Shown here piece by piece: positions 9,176 through 21,535 of a stretch of DNA of 64,000 bases. The translations under genes were made by a program, and so were the position numbers. The notes beneath the pieces were generated by a model. That model saw only the letters and a program-made list of their open reading frames with translations. It was not told the DNA's origin and did no database searches. Numbering within the stretch: position 1 is the stretch's first letter; every line of letters starts with the position of its first letter. Source of the DNA: Protopterus annectens (Eukaryota > Chordata > Ceratodontiformes > Protopteridae); NCBI RefSeq assembly GCF_019279795.1, contig NC_056726.1:1015584001-1015648000 (forward strand). The letters run 5' to 3'.

Positions 9176-11003
9176 TTCATACATGATGTAAAGAACTTCC
9201 AAGGCAATACCCAGATTTGTTCTGAGCTACTGCACATTGGTACCTCCTATACTGAGCCAACAGATATTGCCAATATACTGGCTGACAGATTCAGTGGCAA
9301 CTTTACCCCCCCCCCAAAGGACCAATCACAATACCATTAGATTGCCGGACACCCAGTATTACTGCTGCACAGGTTAAAACAGCACTGTCCAAGGCCAAGA
9401 ATACAGCTTCTATGGGACCTGACAATATCCCTGGGTGTGTTCTACATGAACTATAGAGTGAACTGGCACCTCACCTTTGTACCCTTTTCAATCACAGCCT
9501 CACCTCAGGCTTTGTCCCTACCGAATGGTGCACTGCTAAAGTCATCCCTCTCCACAAAGGAGGAGTGACTACAGACCATGGAACTATCACCCCATTAGCC
9601 TTATTAGGCTGATATGCAAAGCTATGGAACGCATCATCATGGACCTAATAAACAAGGATATAGGGAATCTCCAAACTCTGGATCCCACACAGTTTGGTTT
9701 TGTGAAGGGTAGATCATGCCTGCCCAACTTGTTCGACTTCTTTGAGTCAGTCACCAGCTGAGGATGAAGGCAAGGTGGTTCATACAGCCTACCTTGATCT
9801 GGCCAAGGCCTTTGATACCATTCCCCACTCTGGAGTCATAGAGAAACTCACTAAGCTAGGCATCAACCCCTATATCACTAGGTGGGTTGCAAACTGGCTC
9901 ACAGATAGAACCCATAGTGTGAAAGTAGCTGACTCCAAGTCAGACTGCTGACCAGCCACGAGTGGAGTCCCAAAGGGATCGCTCCTGGGTCCTCTCCTGT
10001 TTGGTATCTACTTCTCAGAAGTCCAGTCCAACATGAAGGGACTCTGGGTGACAAAGTTCACCAGCGATTGCAAGTTGGGAGCCATTATTAACTCCTCAAG
10101 TGATGATGACATCCTACAGAAAGGCCTCACTGAGACCAACGACTGGTGTCAGAACCACGGCCTTAAGATCAATGCCAAAAAATGTGCCATCATCCCCTTT
10201 GGGAAAAGCCCAGTTCCCATAGACTACCACATCAATGGTATTCCACTGAAGACAGAAGGTGTTATAAGAGATCTGGGAACACAGGTTGACAGCAACCTCT
10301 TTTTGACCACCACACTGCCACTGTGGTCAAAAAGTCCTTCTATGTGGCACATCTCATTACTAAGGGTTTTGCATCCAGGAAGAAAGAGGTCATTGTCTAC
10401 CTCTACTCTTCTCTTATTAGGCCAATGATTGAGTACAATGCCCCATTTGGCATGCACCTCACTAGACAACTGCAACAACTGGATAGGCAGCAAAAGTACC
10501 TCACAAAGAGGATCCTAGGCCTTAAACACTTGTCCTATATGGACAGACTAAAAAAAATCCAACTATTCTCTGCCTCACATCGCCTAATTAGAGGCGATCT
10601 CTCCTTGACTTACAAAGCCACGTCTGACCCACCTCTGTTAGAAATGCTACACCTAAAGAAATTCCAATCCCTCCACACCACACCACACCACACACTCCAG
10701 AGACCTCAACCTCATTACCACAATCAACCGAATGTGCTGGAGGGACAGGTTCATAGCCCAGAGACTGCCCATGCTATGGAATAGACTTCCCATACATGTC
10801 AAACAGAGCACCTCACTGGCCGTCTTCAAGAGAAATCTTGATGTGTGGATGGGAAATAGAAAATTCACCTCGGGGATCACTCCAGTGACTCTACTCAACA
10901 GAGGCACTGGAAACTGAGTTTGGATGGCATGATGCCAGGGTAATCCTATGGGCTAGGCTTGTGAAGGCTCCAGGGCCATTAGCCTAATGCACACCTATGA
11001 GCG
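9176..11003 (+). mobile_element. CR1-like LINE, 5'-truncated ORF2 and 3' end
   Basis: The copy begins in the region before the RT core (NTQICSEL..., TDIANILADRFSGNF), reads PGCVLHEL, then GFVKGRSCLPNLFDFFES, AYLDLAKAFDTIPHSG (RT motif A), TSGVPKGSLLGPLLFGIYF (motif B, Gln replaced by Lys) and FTSDCKLGAII, where the catalytic FADD is lost. The C-terminus (QSTSLAVFKRNLDVWMGN) ends in a stop near 10917. The 3' UTR ends with TAGCCTAATGCACACCTATGAGC. Several frameshifts and stops; clearly dead. Confidence 0.9.
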
Positions 11004-11380
11004 GGCTGCAAGCTCAAAAAACACGCACAAGCCAATACAAATAATGTTTAAATATTCATACTTTATGATATTTCCTCCCTGAAAACTTTGGAACTTTGGA
11101 AGGCTGAGTTTGGATAACTGACGATCTGATAATCGACTCTCTAGTGTACATGTTTGTAAAAGTCTGACAAGGGTGAAAGCAGTTATCTTTTGTTTTTACT
11201 TATAAACTGTGGTTTAAACAAACAATATCAGCTTGAATACTGTTTTTGTTTTTACTAAGAATGCAAAGTGATCTCACAGATATTACATTTTATCCCAGTA
11301 TTGTTTCTGTACAACTAATTTCATTTTTTAGTGTATGTAGATACATCAATCCTATATATGTCTATGTCTATATATAGCTA
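11004..11380. other. Unassigned AT-rich stretch
   Basis: No gene or repeat recognised. Confidence 0.4.
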
Positions 11381-11381
11381 T

Positions 11382-11462
<81 letters not shown>

Positions 11463-11473
11463 CATACATACAT
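11381..11473. repeat. Compound microsatellite (CA)n(TA)n(TG)n(TA)n
   Basis: About 90 bases of pure alternating dinucleotides. Frames read through it are artefacts. Confidence 0.95.
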
Positions 11474-11687
11474 AATAAGCCAAAAAGAATCTTTCCTACA
11501 TTAATTACTAACATCCTGAAAAAAATGAAATAAAATAAATTAGCAAACAAATTAAACGTTCTACTGTATACAAACTTATCTATGTTAAGAAATCCATGCA
11601 AACTAGCGACAAAAAGAAGTAAGGAAGTTAAAATCTAGCAATTTAATATGTTTAACTCCTACAGAAAAGAAGAATAAAGGGACTTGC

Positions 11688-11814
11688 CGATGCTGACTCT
11701 TCATAGTAAGCAACCAATTACAGGCACCTCCAAAACCAGCTGTAAAGCCTTGGCCTACAACAAACTTTAATGCCTCATACCCAGTTGGATTCCCAGACAG
11801 CATAAACTTTAAAC
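11688..11814 (-). CDS. Possible single internal exon, unidentified
   Basis: The minus strand has a T-rich tract ending GAACAGCAG, then an open stretch translating as GLKFMLSGNPTGYEALKF then VVGQGFTAGFGGACNWLL, and a GC-type donor (ATCG|GCAAGT). The peptide is rich in Gly and hydrophobic residues and looks protein-like, but I do not recognise it. A single short exon on the strand opposite to the exons at 26.6 kb is weak evidence. Confidence 0.22.
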
Positions 11815-12052
11815 CTGCTGTTCTCAAATAAAGTAATAAAATAACAATACAGCAAATTAATTAAATGATATAAATTAATTAATTAATAAACAATGCTAAC
11901 TAAAATAATAAAGTATCTCCTGTAACATACTAAGCTATAAGTGCACTCTAATAGTTACCATTACAATCAAACTCTTTATTTAATATCCCCCATAGATTTC
12001 ATAGACATTTGCAGATGCAGATTTATGTATGTACACATGCATGAGTATAGTA

Positions 12053-12079
12053 AGGAGGGAGGGAGAGAGAGAGAGAGAG

Positions 12080-12155
<76 letters not shown>

Positions 12156-12175
12156 TTGAAAGAGAGACAGAGGGA
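12053..12175. repeat. Microsatellite (GA)n(GT)n
   Basis: A GGGAGAGA run followed by ~75 bases of GT with a few GC interruptions, then GAGAGACAGAG. Confidence 0.95.
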
Positions 12176-12234
12176 ACATTGATGCATCTAATGCACATAA
12201 TATATCTCTATGTAAACAAGCAGCAAACAGTTAT

Positions 12235-12880
12235 TCATTTTATTTATTTATTTGACATTTGTTTGCTGGGAAAATCTGACTGGGGTCCTAGGATCCTGTT
12301 TTCATCTGAGGCCAAGGGGGAAAAGCTCCAAGGTACATGGTAATTAGTAAAACTTTACAACAGAATTCTTATACAGATAAAATATACATGTCAAACAATT
12401 ACAATGGAAGAGACATTCCAGACATTCACAAAGGCAACCAAAGTAGGAACTTCACTACCTGAACTGGAAAAAGGGAGGACAGACAACAGGGGAAGCACAG
12501 GAGCAGATGAGAGGATGAAGAATGTGAAGAAGGAAATTGGTGTGTGTGACAAGAGTAGCAGACCTGGGAAGAGAGGTGAGCTGGGAGAGGTAACAGAGAC
12601 ACAGTCAACATGTAAGGATAAATAAGTAGGTGGGAGAGAATGCAGTGAAAGCATAAGTGAGGGGCAAAGGTTGTTGAGGAGCTAGTCAAGGCGTGAAGGT
12701 TGTTGTAAAAGGAAGCCGAGGCAGAGGGATATAGAAGTAAGTGGGCTTAGAGCAGGAACAGATCCATGCTTTACTTAAGAATTCTTTCAGTGCATATTTA
12801 AATGAGAGAAAGTTAGAGTTATTTCTAATATTTGTTGGATATGTTAAATATTTTCCTTCTACAAATAACAAGACAACAGC
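12235..12880 (-). mobile_element. LINE family B, 3' end
   Basis: The minus strand reads FKYALKEFLSKAWICSCS near 12790, the ORF C-terminus seen as IFKKSLNEYLYKLWLCTCS in the better copy at 24890-26410. It ends with a 3' UTR (GGAGCTTTTCCCCCTTGG, then CCCAGTCAGATTTTCCCAGC) and an AAATAAATAAATAAA tail at 12240-12256. Severely 5' truncated. Confidence 0.75.
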
Positions 12881-13380
12881 CTAAGATACTAATACATCTT
12901 CTGGCATTTTTTTGGATTTGTTGAAATGATGACCGTAGGCACCTGCAATTAACTGTTCATATTTACATTACTTGCGCGACAGTCTATTATTTTAGTATTG
13001 AAAGATAGCAGCTTAAGGCTTGTATGGCTGGAAATGCAGATGCCATTGATGTCAGACATCTGTTTGGTTTAGCAAGACAGAGAGCTATTCTGCTGTGCAA
13101 GTACTAAGTTTTGCAACTACTCATAATTCTCATGTTTCTTTAAATATTCCAGCACCAAAGAGTAGGAGCAAAACTGCCTGCCCTTGAATAATTCTCATAA
13201 ATGGATGATTAAAATTATTTGTCATATATTAAGTCATTTGCAGAACATTAGAACATTGAGTTTTCTCTTGTTTATTATGATTTATAAAATGAAATATAAG
13301 CCTTGGAAGTCAATGAATGCCACCACTACAGTAATGAGCTTGAAATGAATAGTTCTGCTATTCATTCATGTTTAACAGTT
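12881..13380. other. Unassigned stretch
   Basis: No gene or repeat recognised. A good splice-acceptor-like string near 13152 leads only 12 codons to a stop and has no partner. Confidence 0.4.
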
Positions 13381-14003
13381 TTAAACTCTTAGCCTAGAGG
13401 GTTTCTCTGTATTTATAAGTATTAGTCACATATCTTTGAATTTATTACTACTCAATATCTGAGTTGTTTGGCTTCTGCTACATACCTACAATCAATTGCA
13501 TTACTAGCTGAGTTAAGTACAAACTTGCAGTGTTAAAGATTGTAGTGCATTTTAATTTTTCTGTCTATTTAATTGTTTCATTGAATATTGTGGTCTGTGT
13601 CTCTCTGTAGTTATTTATTTTTCTATTTAATTGTGTCATAGAATACTATGGTCACTCTCTATCTCTGCAGTAAGTGGGTGTGTTGCGTTTCACTTCATTG
13701 ATATTCAGTGTTAAACTCTTAGCCTAGAGGGTTTCTCTGTATTTATAAGTGTTAGTCATATACCTTTGAATTTATTACTGCTCAATATCTGAGTTGTTTG
13801 GCTTCTGCTACATACCTAGAATCACCTGCATTACTAGCTGAGTTAAGTACAAACTTGCAGTGTTAAAGATTGTACTGCATTTTATTTTTCTGTCTATTCC
13901 ATTGTTCCATTGAATATTGTGGTCTGTGTCTCTCTGTAGTTATTTATTTTTCTATTTAATTGTTTCATAAAATACTGTGGTCTCTCTCTGTCTCTGCAGT
14001 TAG
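13381..14003 (+). repeat. Tandem duplication, ~330-bp unit
   Basis: TTAAACTCTTAGCCTAGAGG occurs at 13381 and again at 13711. The two units stay alike for ~290 bp with scattered substitutions. The second unit stops about 30 bp before the CR1 copy at 14035. The unit itself is not recognised. Confidence 0.88.
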
Positions 14004-14034
14004 TATCCTGCCCACCCTCCCTGTTCTTGTTCTG

Positions 14035-16090
14035 GTATTAATCTTGGTGACAAACTTCATGACACCCATGCAGACGGGAGCTGAAAGCTCGACTGCTGAA
14101 TCCTACACTAAGCCACTGTACGAGCACATCCACTCGTGCATGGATCGTGCCACCCAAATAGAAACAAGATGCTCGCCTCAAAAAAAAGGAAGCCGACCTG
14201 GTGGTCCCCTGCCATAAACAAACTATACAACAGAAGGAAGAAACTGTTACTGAAAAGAGAAAAATTCCAGGATGCAAAAAACTCCCTTACCAGCCTCAGT
14301 AAGAAGTTGAGATCCTTCATAAAATTCTTCAAAGCTAGTTGCGAAAATAAAATTGCCAAAGATTCCAAAGACAACCACAAGGCATTCTATAGTTCTGTCA
14401 AGGAATCTAAATAGCAATGCTCAGATCTGCTCTGAGCTACAACAGAATGGCGTTAAATATATTGATCACAAGGATATTGTTAATATCCTGGCAGATCAAT
14501 TTAGTGTCAAATTCACCCTCCTCTCTCCTCCTAAAGGGCCCATCTCAGTACCAAAAGAATGCCAAATTCCAGTAATCATGGCCACACAGGTAGAAACTGC
14601 ACTCTTCAAAGCTAAGAATACAGCATCCATGGGACCAGATGACATCCCAGGCTGTGTACTACATGAACTACAAAATGAACTGGCACCTCACCTAAGTGTC
14701 ATGTTTAATCAAAGCCTCACCTCAGGCTTTGTGCCCACTGACTGGCTCACAGCTACAGTTATCCCCCTCCACAAGGGGGATCCAACTTGGATTCCAGGAA
14801 CTACCATCCCATCAGTTAGATGAGCCTGATGTGCAAGGGCATGGAACGCATTACCATGGCACTTATAAACAAAGACATTGGCAACCTTCAAACACTGGAC
14901 CCCACCAGTTGGATTTATATGGCCATCTTGTCTCCTGAACCTGTTATGTTGCTTTAAATCCTATTTGAGAGCTGATGCAAGGGTAATGTCCACACAGCCT
15001 ATCTGGTTTACTCACATATTTAAACTGACGCTGACCATGCATTTTGAATGTTTTTTTTCACTCACAGAACCCAGGCTGGTGCCGACAAGTGACTAGTGAG
15101 TTCTTGATTCAGACATGCTCTTGTTGTCCACTTCTCTGAAGTACAGGCCAACACTAAGGACTTCTCTGGCTAACAAAAGATCAGAGATGACTGCAAGAGC
15201 CATTATTTTGAATCCTCTAATGATGTGGATATTCTACAGAAAGGACCTTACAGAAACAGATGCTTGGTACATGGAGCCAAGGGCTCAAGCTTAAAATGTA
15301 TAGTTATATTCGGGAAAAAAAAAAAAAAATGAACTTATGAATTACCATATAGGTGGCAGTACAAACACTGAAAAATGTGATGAGAGACTTAGGGACACAG
15401 GTGGACAGTGGTCTCACCTCGACAATATCCACATCACAACAACAGTCAAATCCTCTTATCCTATGGCACTCATCACTAAAGGGCTTTCATTCTAGAAAAA
15501 AAAAGGCACGTCCCACTGTCTCATTTCTTTCATAGGACCTAATATAGAGCAGTACATCATCATTTGGTATGTACCTCACAAGACATCTGCAACAGCCGGA
15601 AGGCAGAATAAATCACCTCATCAAAAAAGATCACAGGCCTAAAGCAGATGTCCTATTGACCAAATAAAAACTCCAGCTATACTCTGTATATCATCATCAC
15701 AGAGCTACTCTCTCTGCTTAACATAAAAACATACATGTCAATGACATGCTCACATGCTCCACTTAAACTCAACAGCCCAGAGTCAGCAACTAAACCAGGG
15801 ATCCACGCTAATGTCATCAACAACAACATGGATATTTGAGACTGAACTCCCAGAACTACTCTGGAATAGACTGGTGATACCATCTTGCTGGCTCCTTGGT
15901 GTTTTCAAGGAACCTTGACGATTGAATGGGAGATAGGAAATTCACCCTGGTGTTTTGATCATGTCAGTTACCCTGCTAGACAGGGGTCCAGGGAAGTAAA
16001 TATTGTGGGAAGAAATATCCAGGGAATTGCTATGACTAGGCTTGTATAGGCCCTAGGCCGATAGCCTACTACCAACCTATGAACCTGTGG
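14035..16090 (+). mobile_element. CR1-like LINE, 5'-truncated (first of a head-to-tail trio)
   Basis: It opens in the linker between endonuclease and RT (TNFMTPMQTGAES), then MHGSCHPNRNKMLASKKRKP, SKKLRSFIKFFKASCENKIA, NTASMGPDDIPGCVLHELQN and SGFVPTDWLTATVIPLHKG. The RT core from ~14820 on is badly scrambled. The C-terminal region and 3' UTR are still readable, and the copy ends with TAGCCTACTACCAACCTATG at ~16080. Several stops, frameshifts and a deletion across the RT core. The next LINE copy starts at this tail. Confidence 0.88.
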
Positions 16091-16357
16091 TGGCTTGGGA
16101 AATGCCCACCCCTCCTGTTAATTTGTGTTTGAACAGTCCTCCTGGGTCTATCTTATTTGCTCACTCAGCCGACTTCAGACACTCCTACCAGTCACTCCCA
16201 CTAGTCAGCTCTTTTCCAGTCTAGTGTCACTAGCTCATTCCACCTAATACAGAGAGAACATTTGTGAAGGGCAAGCCACTTAGGTCCTTAATTTTGAATT
16301 ATCTTCTGTTTCTCCTTTCTCCCTTTTCACTTTCAAAAAATGTTTTTTCTAAGCTTG

Positions 16358-17470
16358 TTTCCTGCCTTTCCTGTAACTAGTCTAGTCCAGATACAAATTT
16401 GCTGTAACCAGGACTGTTTGTAAGATTCTGAGCCCCCAAAGCCTTTCTGTGTTGGAGGGAAGCCTTCTAGCTTATCAGTGGGAGTGGTAAGCACTAGGTA
16501 GCCTATCTACCACAAGAGTGGTTTCTGGCCCAGAAATTGTAGTTTATTGGCCGTTTGGGCAGTTTTTCCATCTCTCTCAACTTTCTGGTTTTAAAGCCCG
16601 TGTTTGCACTTGATCCCCACCTTTCCTGTAACTAGTCTAGTCCAGGTACAGATTTGCTGTATCCAGGACGGCTTGTAAGCTTCTGAGTCCCCCAAGCGTT
16701 TGTGTTGGAGTGCAGCCTTCTAGCTTATCAGTGGGAGTGGTAAGTACTAGGTCGCCTGTCTACCACAAATGGAGTGGTTCTGGGCCCAGAAATTCTAGTT
16801 TATTGATCATTCTGGAAGTTGTCCATCTCTTTCAACTTTCTGGTTTAAAAGACCACATCTGCGCTTGTTTCCCATCTTTCCTGTAACTAACCTACTGGAA
16901 AGTACTAGAAAGCCTTAAACTTATACAAGCCTTCTAGCTTAAAAGAGAGACTTTGGAGTGATTATCAGTTTTCTGTATTTTCTTGCTGTACTTAACTGTT
17001 TTCCGCCTAAACACTGATTTTTGCAGCACTTATTGTGATTTAAAAGCTTGTTTTTTTCACATATTGTACCTATTTGACTGCCTGCACTTTTAAAAAAGTT
17101 GTTTTTTGTTTAAATAAATTGTTTAACTGTTGTAGGCTACACACTAAAGTGCAATAACCTTTTCGCTTGTAGTCATTTAAAGCTGTTTTAAGCTAGAGTA
17201 GTCCAATTTTCAGGCTAGCGCTGAATTCAGGTCTGTTACAAGTTTCTGAGTTGCCCATACCTTACTTGGATAGAGAGACGCTTCTCTGTTCACCTGTGAG
17301 AGAGGGGAACTTTGAGCAGCCATCTGTGCCTGGAGGAGTGGTTCCAGCCCAGAAGTTAGTAGTTTAAAAACCGCGTTTGCACGGTTTTCTGCGCTGGGCA
17401 GCACTGGTTAGCTAGGGTTAAATTATTCCCGACTCCACTAAGTCTCCTCTTCAGTTTTTCACTTGAAACT
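16358..17470 (+). repeat. Tandem 5' UTR monomers of the LINE (~253 bp each)
   Basis: TTTCCTGTAACTAGTCTAG occurs at ~16369 and ~16622, and a shorter form at ~16878, a period of ~253 bp. Each unit holds GTGGGAGTGGTAAG, CCCAGAAATT and AGTTTATTG. A diverged unit follows at ~17215-17470 (GGAGTGGTTCCAGCCCAGAAG). The minus-strand LINE at 58319-62850 has one related unit in its 5' region, showing that the monomers belong to the LINE. Repeated 5' promoter units are known from L1 of mouse; here a promoter role is inferred. Confidence 0.7.
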
Positions 17471-17559
17471 AGTCTAACTCTCAACCTAAACACTCAAAAA
17501 GTATCCTACATTCCAGCACTTGCTCAGACCTAATAGCAAGCACTAATATACCCCAACAC

Positions 17560-18618
17560 TTGACTGCCCAGCAGGGCAAGGCTCTTTATCCACCCCTCAC
17601 CAACCAAGTGACTAAGCAGCTCACCCTACTATTCAGGCATGACCAAAGGCTAACTTCAGGTGTACCCTCCAGTCCAGCTGGTGAATCTGGCTATCCTGAG
17701 GTAATGTTACAACTGCCTCATGTATACAGACAGCCCTCTCCTCCTACCACAAAATGCTAACATATGTGAGAGATGCAATTATACAGCCAAACTGGAGGGT
17801 AAGGTCTCAATACCCAAGACTGGAACAGACAGTCATGAGGAGAAGGTTAACACTTGCACCACACCTCCAGCCTCACATAGACATACTAAACCAGCACTGG
17901 CAAAAATACACATAAATACACAAAATCATACTCGGAGGCTCTAAATAAAAACCTGCAAAAGCATCAGAGATCTCCAAAGCAGACACCCAAAAAACTTGCA
18001 CCTCCCGTCACAAACCAGACAACACATAAAACACAAAATCAGTGTGCCGCACAATCACAGCCCTTAAGGTGAAATAACATACCTAACCCACTAGTAATAG
18101 GTGACTCTATAGTCAGGCACACTGATGCCCCACTCACTAGGCTAGACAAGGAGAAGGTTACAGTTAGCTGCCTGTCAGGAGCCAGAATCCGCCACATAAC
18201 ACAAGCACTCAAGTCACTCCAGAACAAGTACATATATGACTCTGTCATTGTTCATGTTGGTGTGAATGACCTGAGATGTACCTCCCTGGACTACATGAAA
18301 ATAGACATGGAAGAGCTCCCTGATCATGTAGCCCAGGTGGGTATGACCCCGACCCTGAGTAGCATCCTGCCCTCACCAACAATGATACCTCAGTATAAAG
18401 AAAAAATGATCAATTTCAACAATTTGCTAAGCTTCTGATGTTATTCAAAGGGGATTCAGTGTCTGTCAGCCTAGGATGACATGCTCAACAAGCCTCGTTG
18501 CTTCGCAAGAGACGGCTTGCACCTGTCACCCCTTGGCTTTCGAATATTGGTCAAGGCTCTTGCTGCCCCCATAGTGCCTTTTTTAGGCAAGGGTCAAAAT
18601 TCAAACCCACCACCGTAA
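17560..18618 (+). CDS. LINE ORF1: zinc finger plus SGNH esterase (decayed)
   Basis: ORF1 proteins of CR1-type LINEs bind RNA and carry a GDSL/SGNH hydrolase of uncertain substrate. The start is in the region of 17560. The zinc finger is C-x2-C ... C-x2-C (CYNC, then CERCNYTAKLEG). The hydrolase shows block I GDSIVRHTD, SGARIRHITQAL, block III HVGVNDLR and block V RDGLHLSPLGF with the catalytic Asp-His pair. The linker between finger and esterase is frameshifted, and stops interrupt the finger (ILR*CYNC) and the late esterase (LSF*CYSKG, CLSA*DDM). Confidence 0.75.
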
Positions 18619-18635
18619 ATAGCACAAGTAAAAAA

Positions 18636-21442
18636 ATGAGGGTTATGCTACTCAAGGCCAAGAGTTTAAATCTCAAAATGCATGCACTTGATGCACTCCT
18701 AAGTATGGAGAATGTCGCCATCTGTGCAGTAACTGAAACCTGGTTCTAGGCTCCAGAGAGCACTCCAGCACTGCTGGGCTACAACTCATGCCACACATTT
18801 CGGCCACAGAACATGGACTGAAACACAAGAGGAGGGGGTGTATCCATATTCATCAAGGATACTCACACCTCCAGGTTAGTGGCACAGCATGCTACCTCTG
18901 AGATCATCCATATGCAACTAACATCGGGCAGATCTGCAATGCAAATTGTGGCCTGCTACAGATCATCCTCTATTACCCAGGACCACCACTCCGCCTTTCT
19001 GGAGACACTGGAAAACATGAAGGTCCTACTGAACACCCTGATACTGGGCAATTTCAATTACCCTACCATTAACTGGGAAAACTACTTGAGTACAAACTCC
19101 CAGGCTCAGCGCTTCCTGGAATTTATCAACTCAAATGCCCTGGATCAGCTGGTAAACTCCCCTATGAGAGGCCACAACATATTGGAGCTGGTCATCACCA
19201 ACATGGGCAACAGGTGTTCCGTACCGGAGGTCAACCCATCACTGGTTAGATCGGACCATAAACTAATCACCCTGGATGTCCACACCCCACCACCACCCCC
19301 AACCAAGGAAACCACAATGAAAAACTTTCTAAAGCAAACTTCACCTTACTTCAGGCAGAGGTGGTAAGTTTCACAGCCCCCACGCTAAAGGATAACACTG
19401 CCCAAGATGCAGAATCCTTTACAATTGCACTCTATGAGCACCTACAAGGATGCATGGATCGTGCCATCCCTAGCAAAACCAAGACTCACTCCCCTAAGAG
19501 AAGGAAACCAGTCTGGTGGATCCCTGCCATAAACAGGTTATACAAAAGAAGGAGGAAACTAGTTCAGAAAAAAAGCAAATCCCAAGAAGGAAAGACATCC
19601 CTGATCAGTATCAGTAAGAAACTAAGGTCCCTCATAAAATCATCCAAGGCTAACTTCGAAAGAAAAATAGCCAAGGATTCTAAAGATAACCACAAAGCCT
19701 TCTTTAGCTATGTCAAGAATCTAAGTGGCAACTCACAGATATGCTCTGAGCTAGTGCAAAATAGCACAAAATATACTGAACCTACTGATATTGCCAGCAT
19801 CCTGGCAGATAGATTCAGTGCAAACTTCACCTCCATCTCACCTTCAAAAGGGCCCACAACAATACCGGAAAAGTGTAGTGTCCCAGAAATCACAGAAGCA
19901 CAGGTGAAAACAGCCCTTTCAAAAGCCAAAAACACAGCATCAATGGGGCCAGATGGTGTCCCAGGCTGTGTCTTGCACAAACTACAGAACAAACTAAACC
20001 CCCACCTAAACACAATGTTCAACCTCAGCCTCTCCACAGGCTACATGCCCATAGAATGGCATACAGCAATGGTTATTCTACTCCACAAAGGAGGGGCCAC
20101 AATTGACCCTGGTAACTATCGCCCCATAAGCCTGGCTAGCCTGGTCTGCAAGGCTATGGAGCGCATCATCATGGAACTCATTAACAAAGACATTGGGAAC
20201 CTCTAAACACCTGACCTGACCCAGATTGGCTTTGTTAAGGGCAGATCATGCCTACTAAACCTGGTTGACTTCTTTGAGACAGTCACCAAGGCCATAGATG
20301 AGGGAATGGTGGTTCACACAGCCTACCTTGATCTCGCCAAGGCATTCAACACCATTCCTCACTCAGGTATTGTAGAAAAACTCACCAGCCTGAACATAAA
20401 CCCCTATGTCACAAGATGGGTTGCCAACTGGCTTACAGACAGAACTCACACAGTAAGAATAGTGGGCACCAGGTCTGACTCTAAACCAGTCACAAGTGGT
20501 GTCCCGCAAGGCTCGGTTCTGGGACCCCTACTGTTAGGCATATATTTCTCAGAAGTACAGGCAAACACAGGAGGACTATGACTAACCAAGTTCGCCAATG
20601 ACTACAAACTGGTGGCCATAATTGACTCTCCAGCTGACACGGACATCCTTCAAAAAGGCCTTACTGAGACAGACACCTGGTCTCAAAGTCATGGCCTCAA
20701 GCTAAATGCCAAAAAATGCATAGTCAGCCCGTTTGGGAAAATAAAACACCCACGAATTACCACATAGGCGGCAGCCCCCTTAATACAGAAGAGGTAATAA
20801 GAGATCTGGGGACCCAGGTAGATAGTAATCTCTCCTTTGACAATCATATTGCCAATGTAGTTAGGAAATCCTTCTATGTGGCCCATCTAATTACTAAGGG
20901 GTTCGCATCTAGAAATAAAGAGGTTATAGTGCCCAGCTACTCATCACTCAACAGACCCATCATAGAGTACAATGCCCCATTTGGGATGTACCTCACAAGA
21001 CACTTCCAACAGCTGGAAAGACCATAAAAGCACTTCATCAAGAGGAATACTGGCCTCAAACATATGTCCTATGCAGCCCAACTGAAAAAACTCCAGCTGT
21101 ACTCAGTGGCATATCGCTTACTCAGAGGTGATCTCTGCCTGACTTACAAAGCCATGTCCAACTCAGAATTGATGGACATGCTCCAACTAAAGAAATCCAA
21201 GTCACTGCAAGCCACATGCTCTAGTGAGCTAAACCTTACCACAGCAATAAATAGAACATGCTGGAAGGATAGATTCCTGTCACAGAGACTCCCCATGCTT
21301 TGGAACAAAATTCCTAACTACATTAGGCAGAGCACCCTCACTAACACTCTTCAAGAGAAGACTTGACGAGTGGATGGGTAACAGAAAATACACCCCTGGG
21401 ATCACTTCATTGGCTCTGCTTGACAGCGGCTCAGTTAATTAA
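18636..21442 (+). CDS. LINE ORF2: APE endonuclease plus reverse transcriptase (broken)
   Basis: The enzyme nicks target DNA and copies LINE RNA onto it. N-terminal endonuclease: LKAKSLNLKMHALDAL, AVTETWF (Glu of the active site), GGGVSIFIKDTHTS, ILGNFNYPTINW (Asp of the usual GDFN changed to Asn) and RSDHKLITL (catalytic Asp-His). Linker: KPVWWIPAINRLYKRRRKL. RT: HTAYLDLAKAFNTIPHSG (motif A), SGVPQGSVLGPLLLGIYF (motif B), FANDYKL (motif C, catalytic Asp lost). C-terminus: RQSTLTNTLQEK. Stops interrupt it near 18748, 18820, 20204 and 20581, and frameshifts near 20750 and 21350. Confidence 0.85.
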
Positions 21443-21535
21443 TCAATGGGGCGGCGAAAGCCGACACACTCTGACTAGGCTTATAAATGCCCTTGGGCAG
21501 ATAGCGTAGTACCTACCTATGAGCCTATGAACCTA

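Larger units (their letters stand above)
16091..21535 (+). mobile_element. CR1-like LINE, near full length (second of trio)
   Basis: This is the most complete plus-strand LINE: a 1.4-kb 5' region with tandem monomers (16358-17470), ORF1 (17560-18618), ORF2 (18636-21442), a short 3' UTR and the tail ACCTATGAGCCTATGAACCTATG. The order zinc finger, SGNH esterase, APE endonuclease, reverse transcriptase is that of CR1 and some L2 elements; the 8-bp tail repeat favours CR1. Upstream it abuts the tail of the copy at 14035, downstream its tail abuts the copy at 21536. It is dead: several stops, and the RT motif C reads FAND instead of FADD. Confidence 0.9.

Noticed and set aside
13152-13195. Acceptor-like site and short frame
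   Set aside because: It reaches a stop after 12 codons and has no partner exon.
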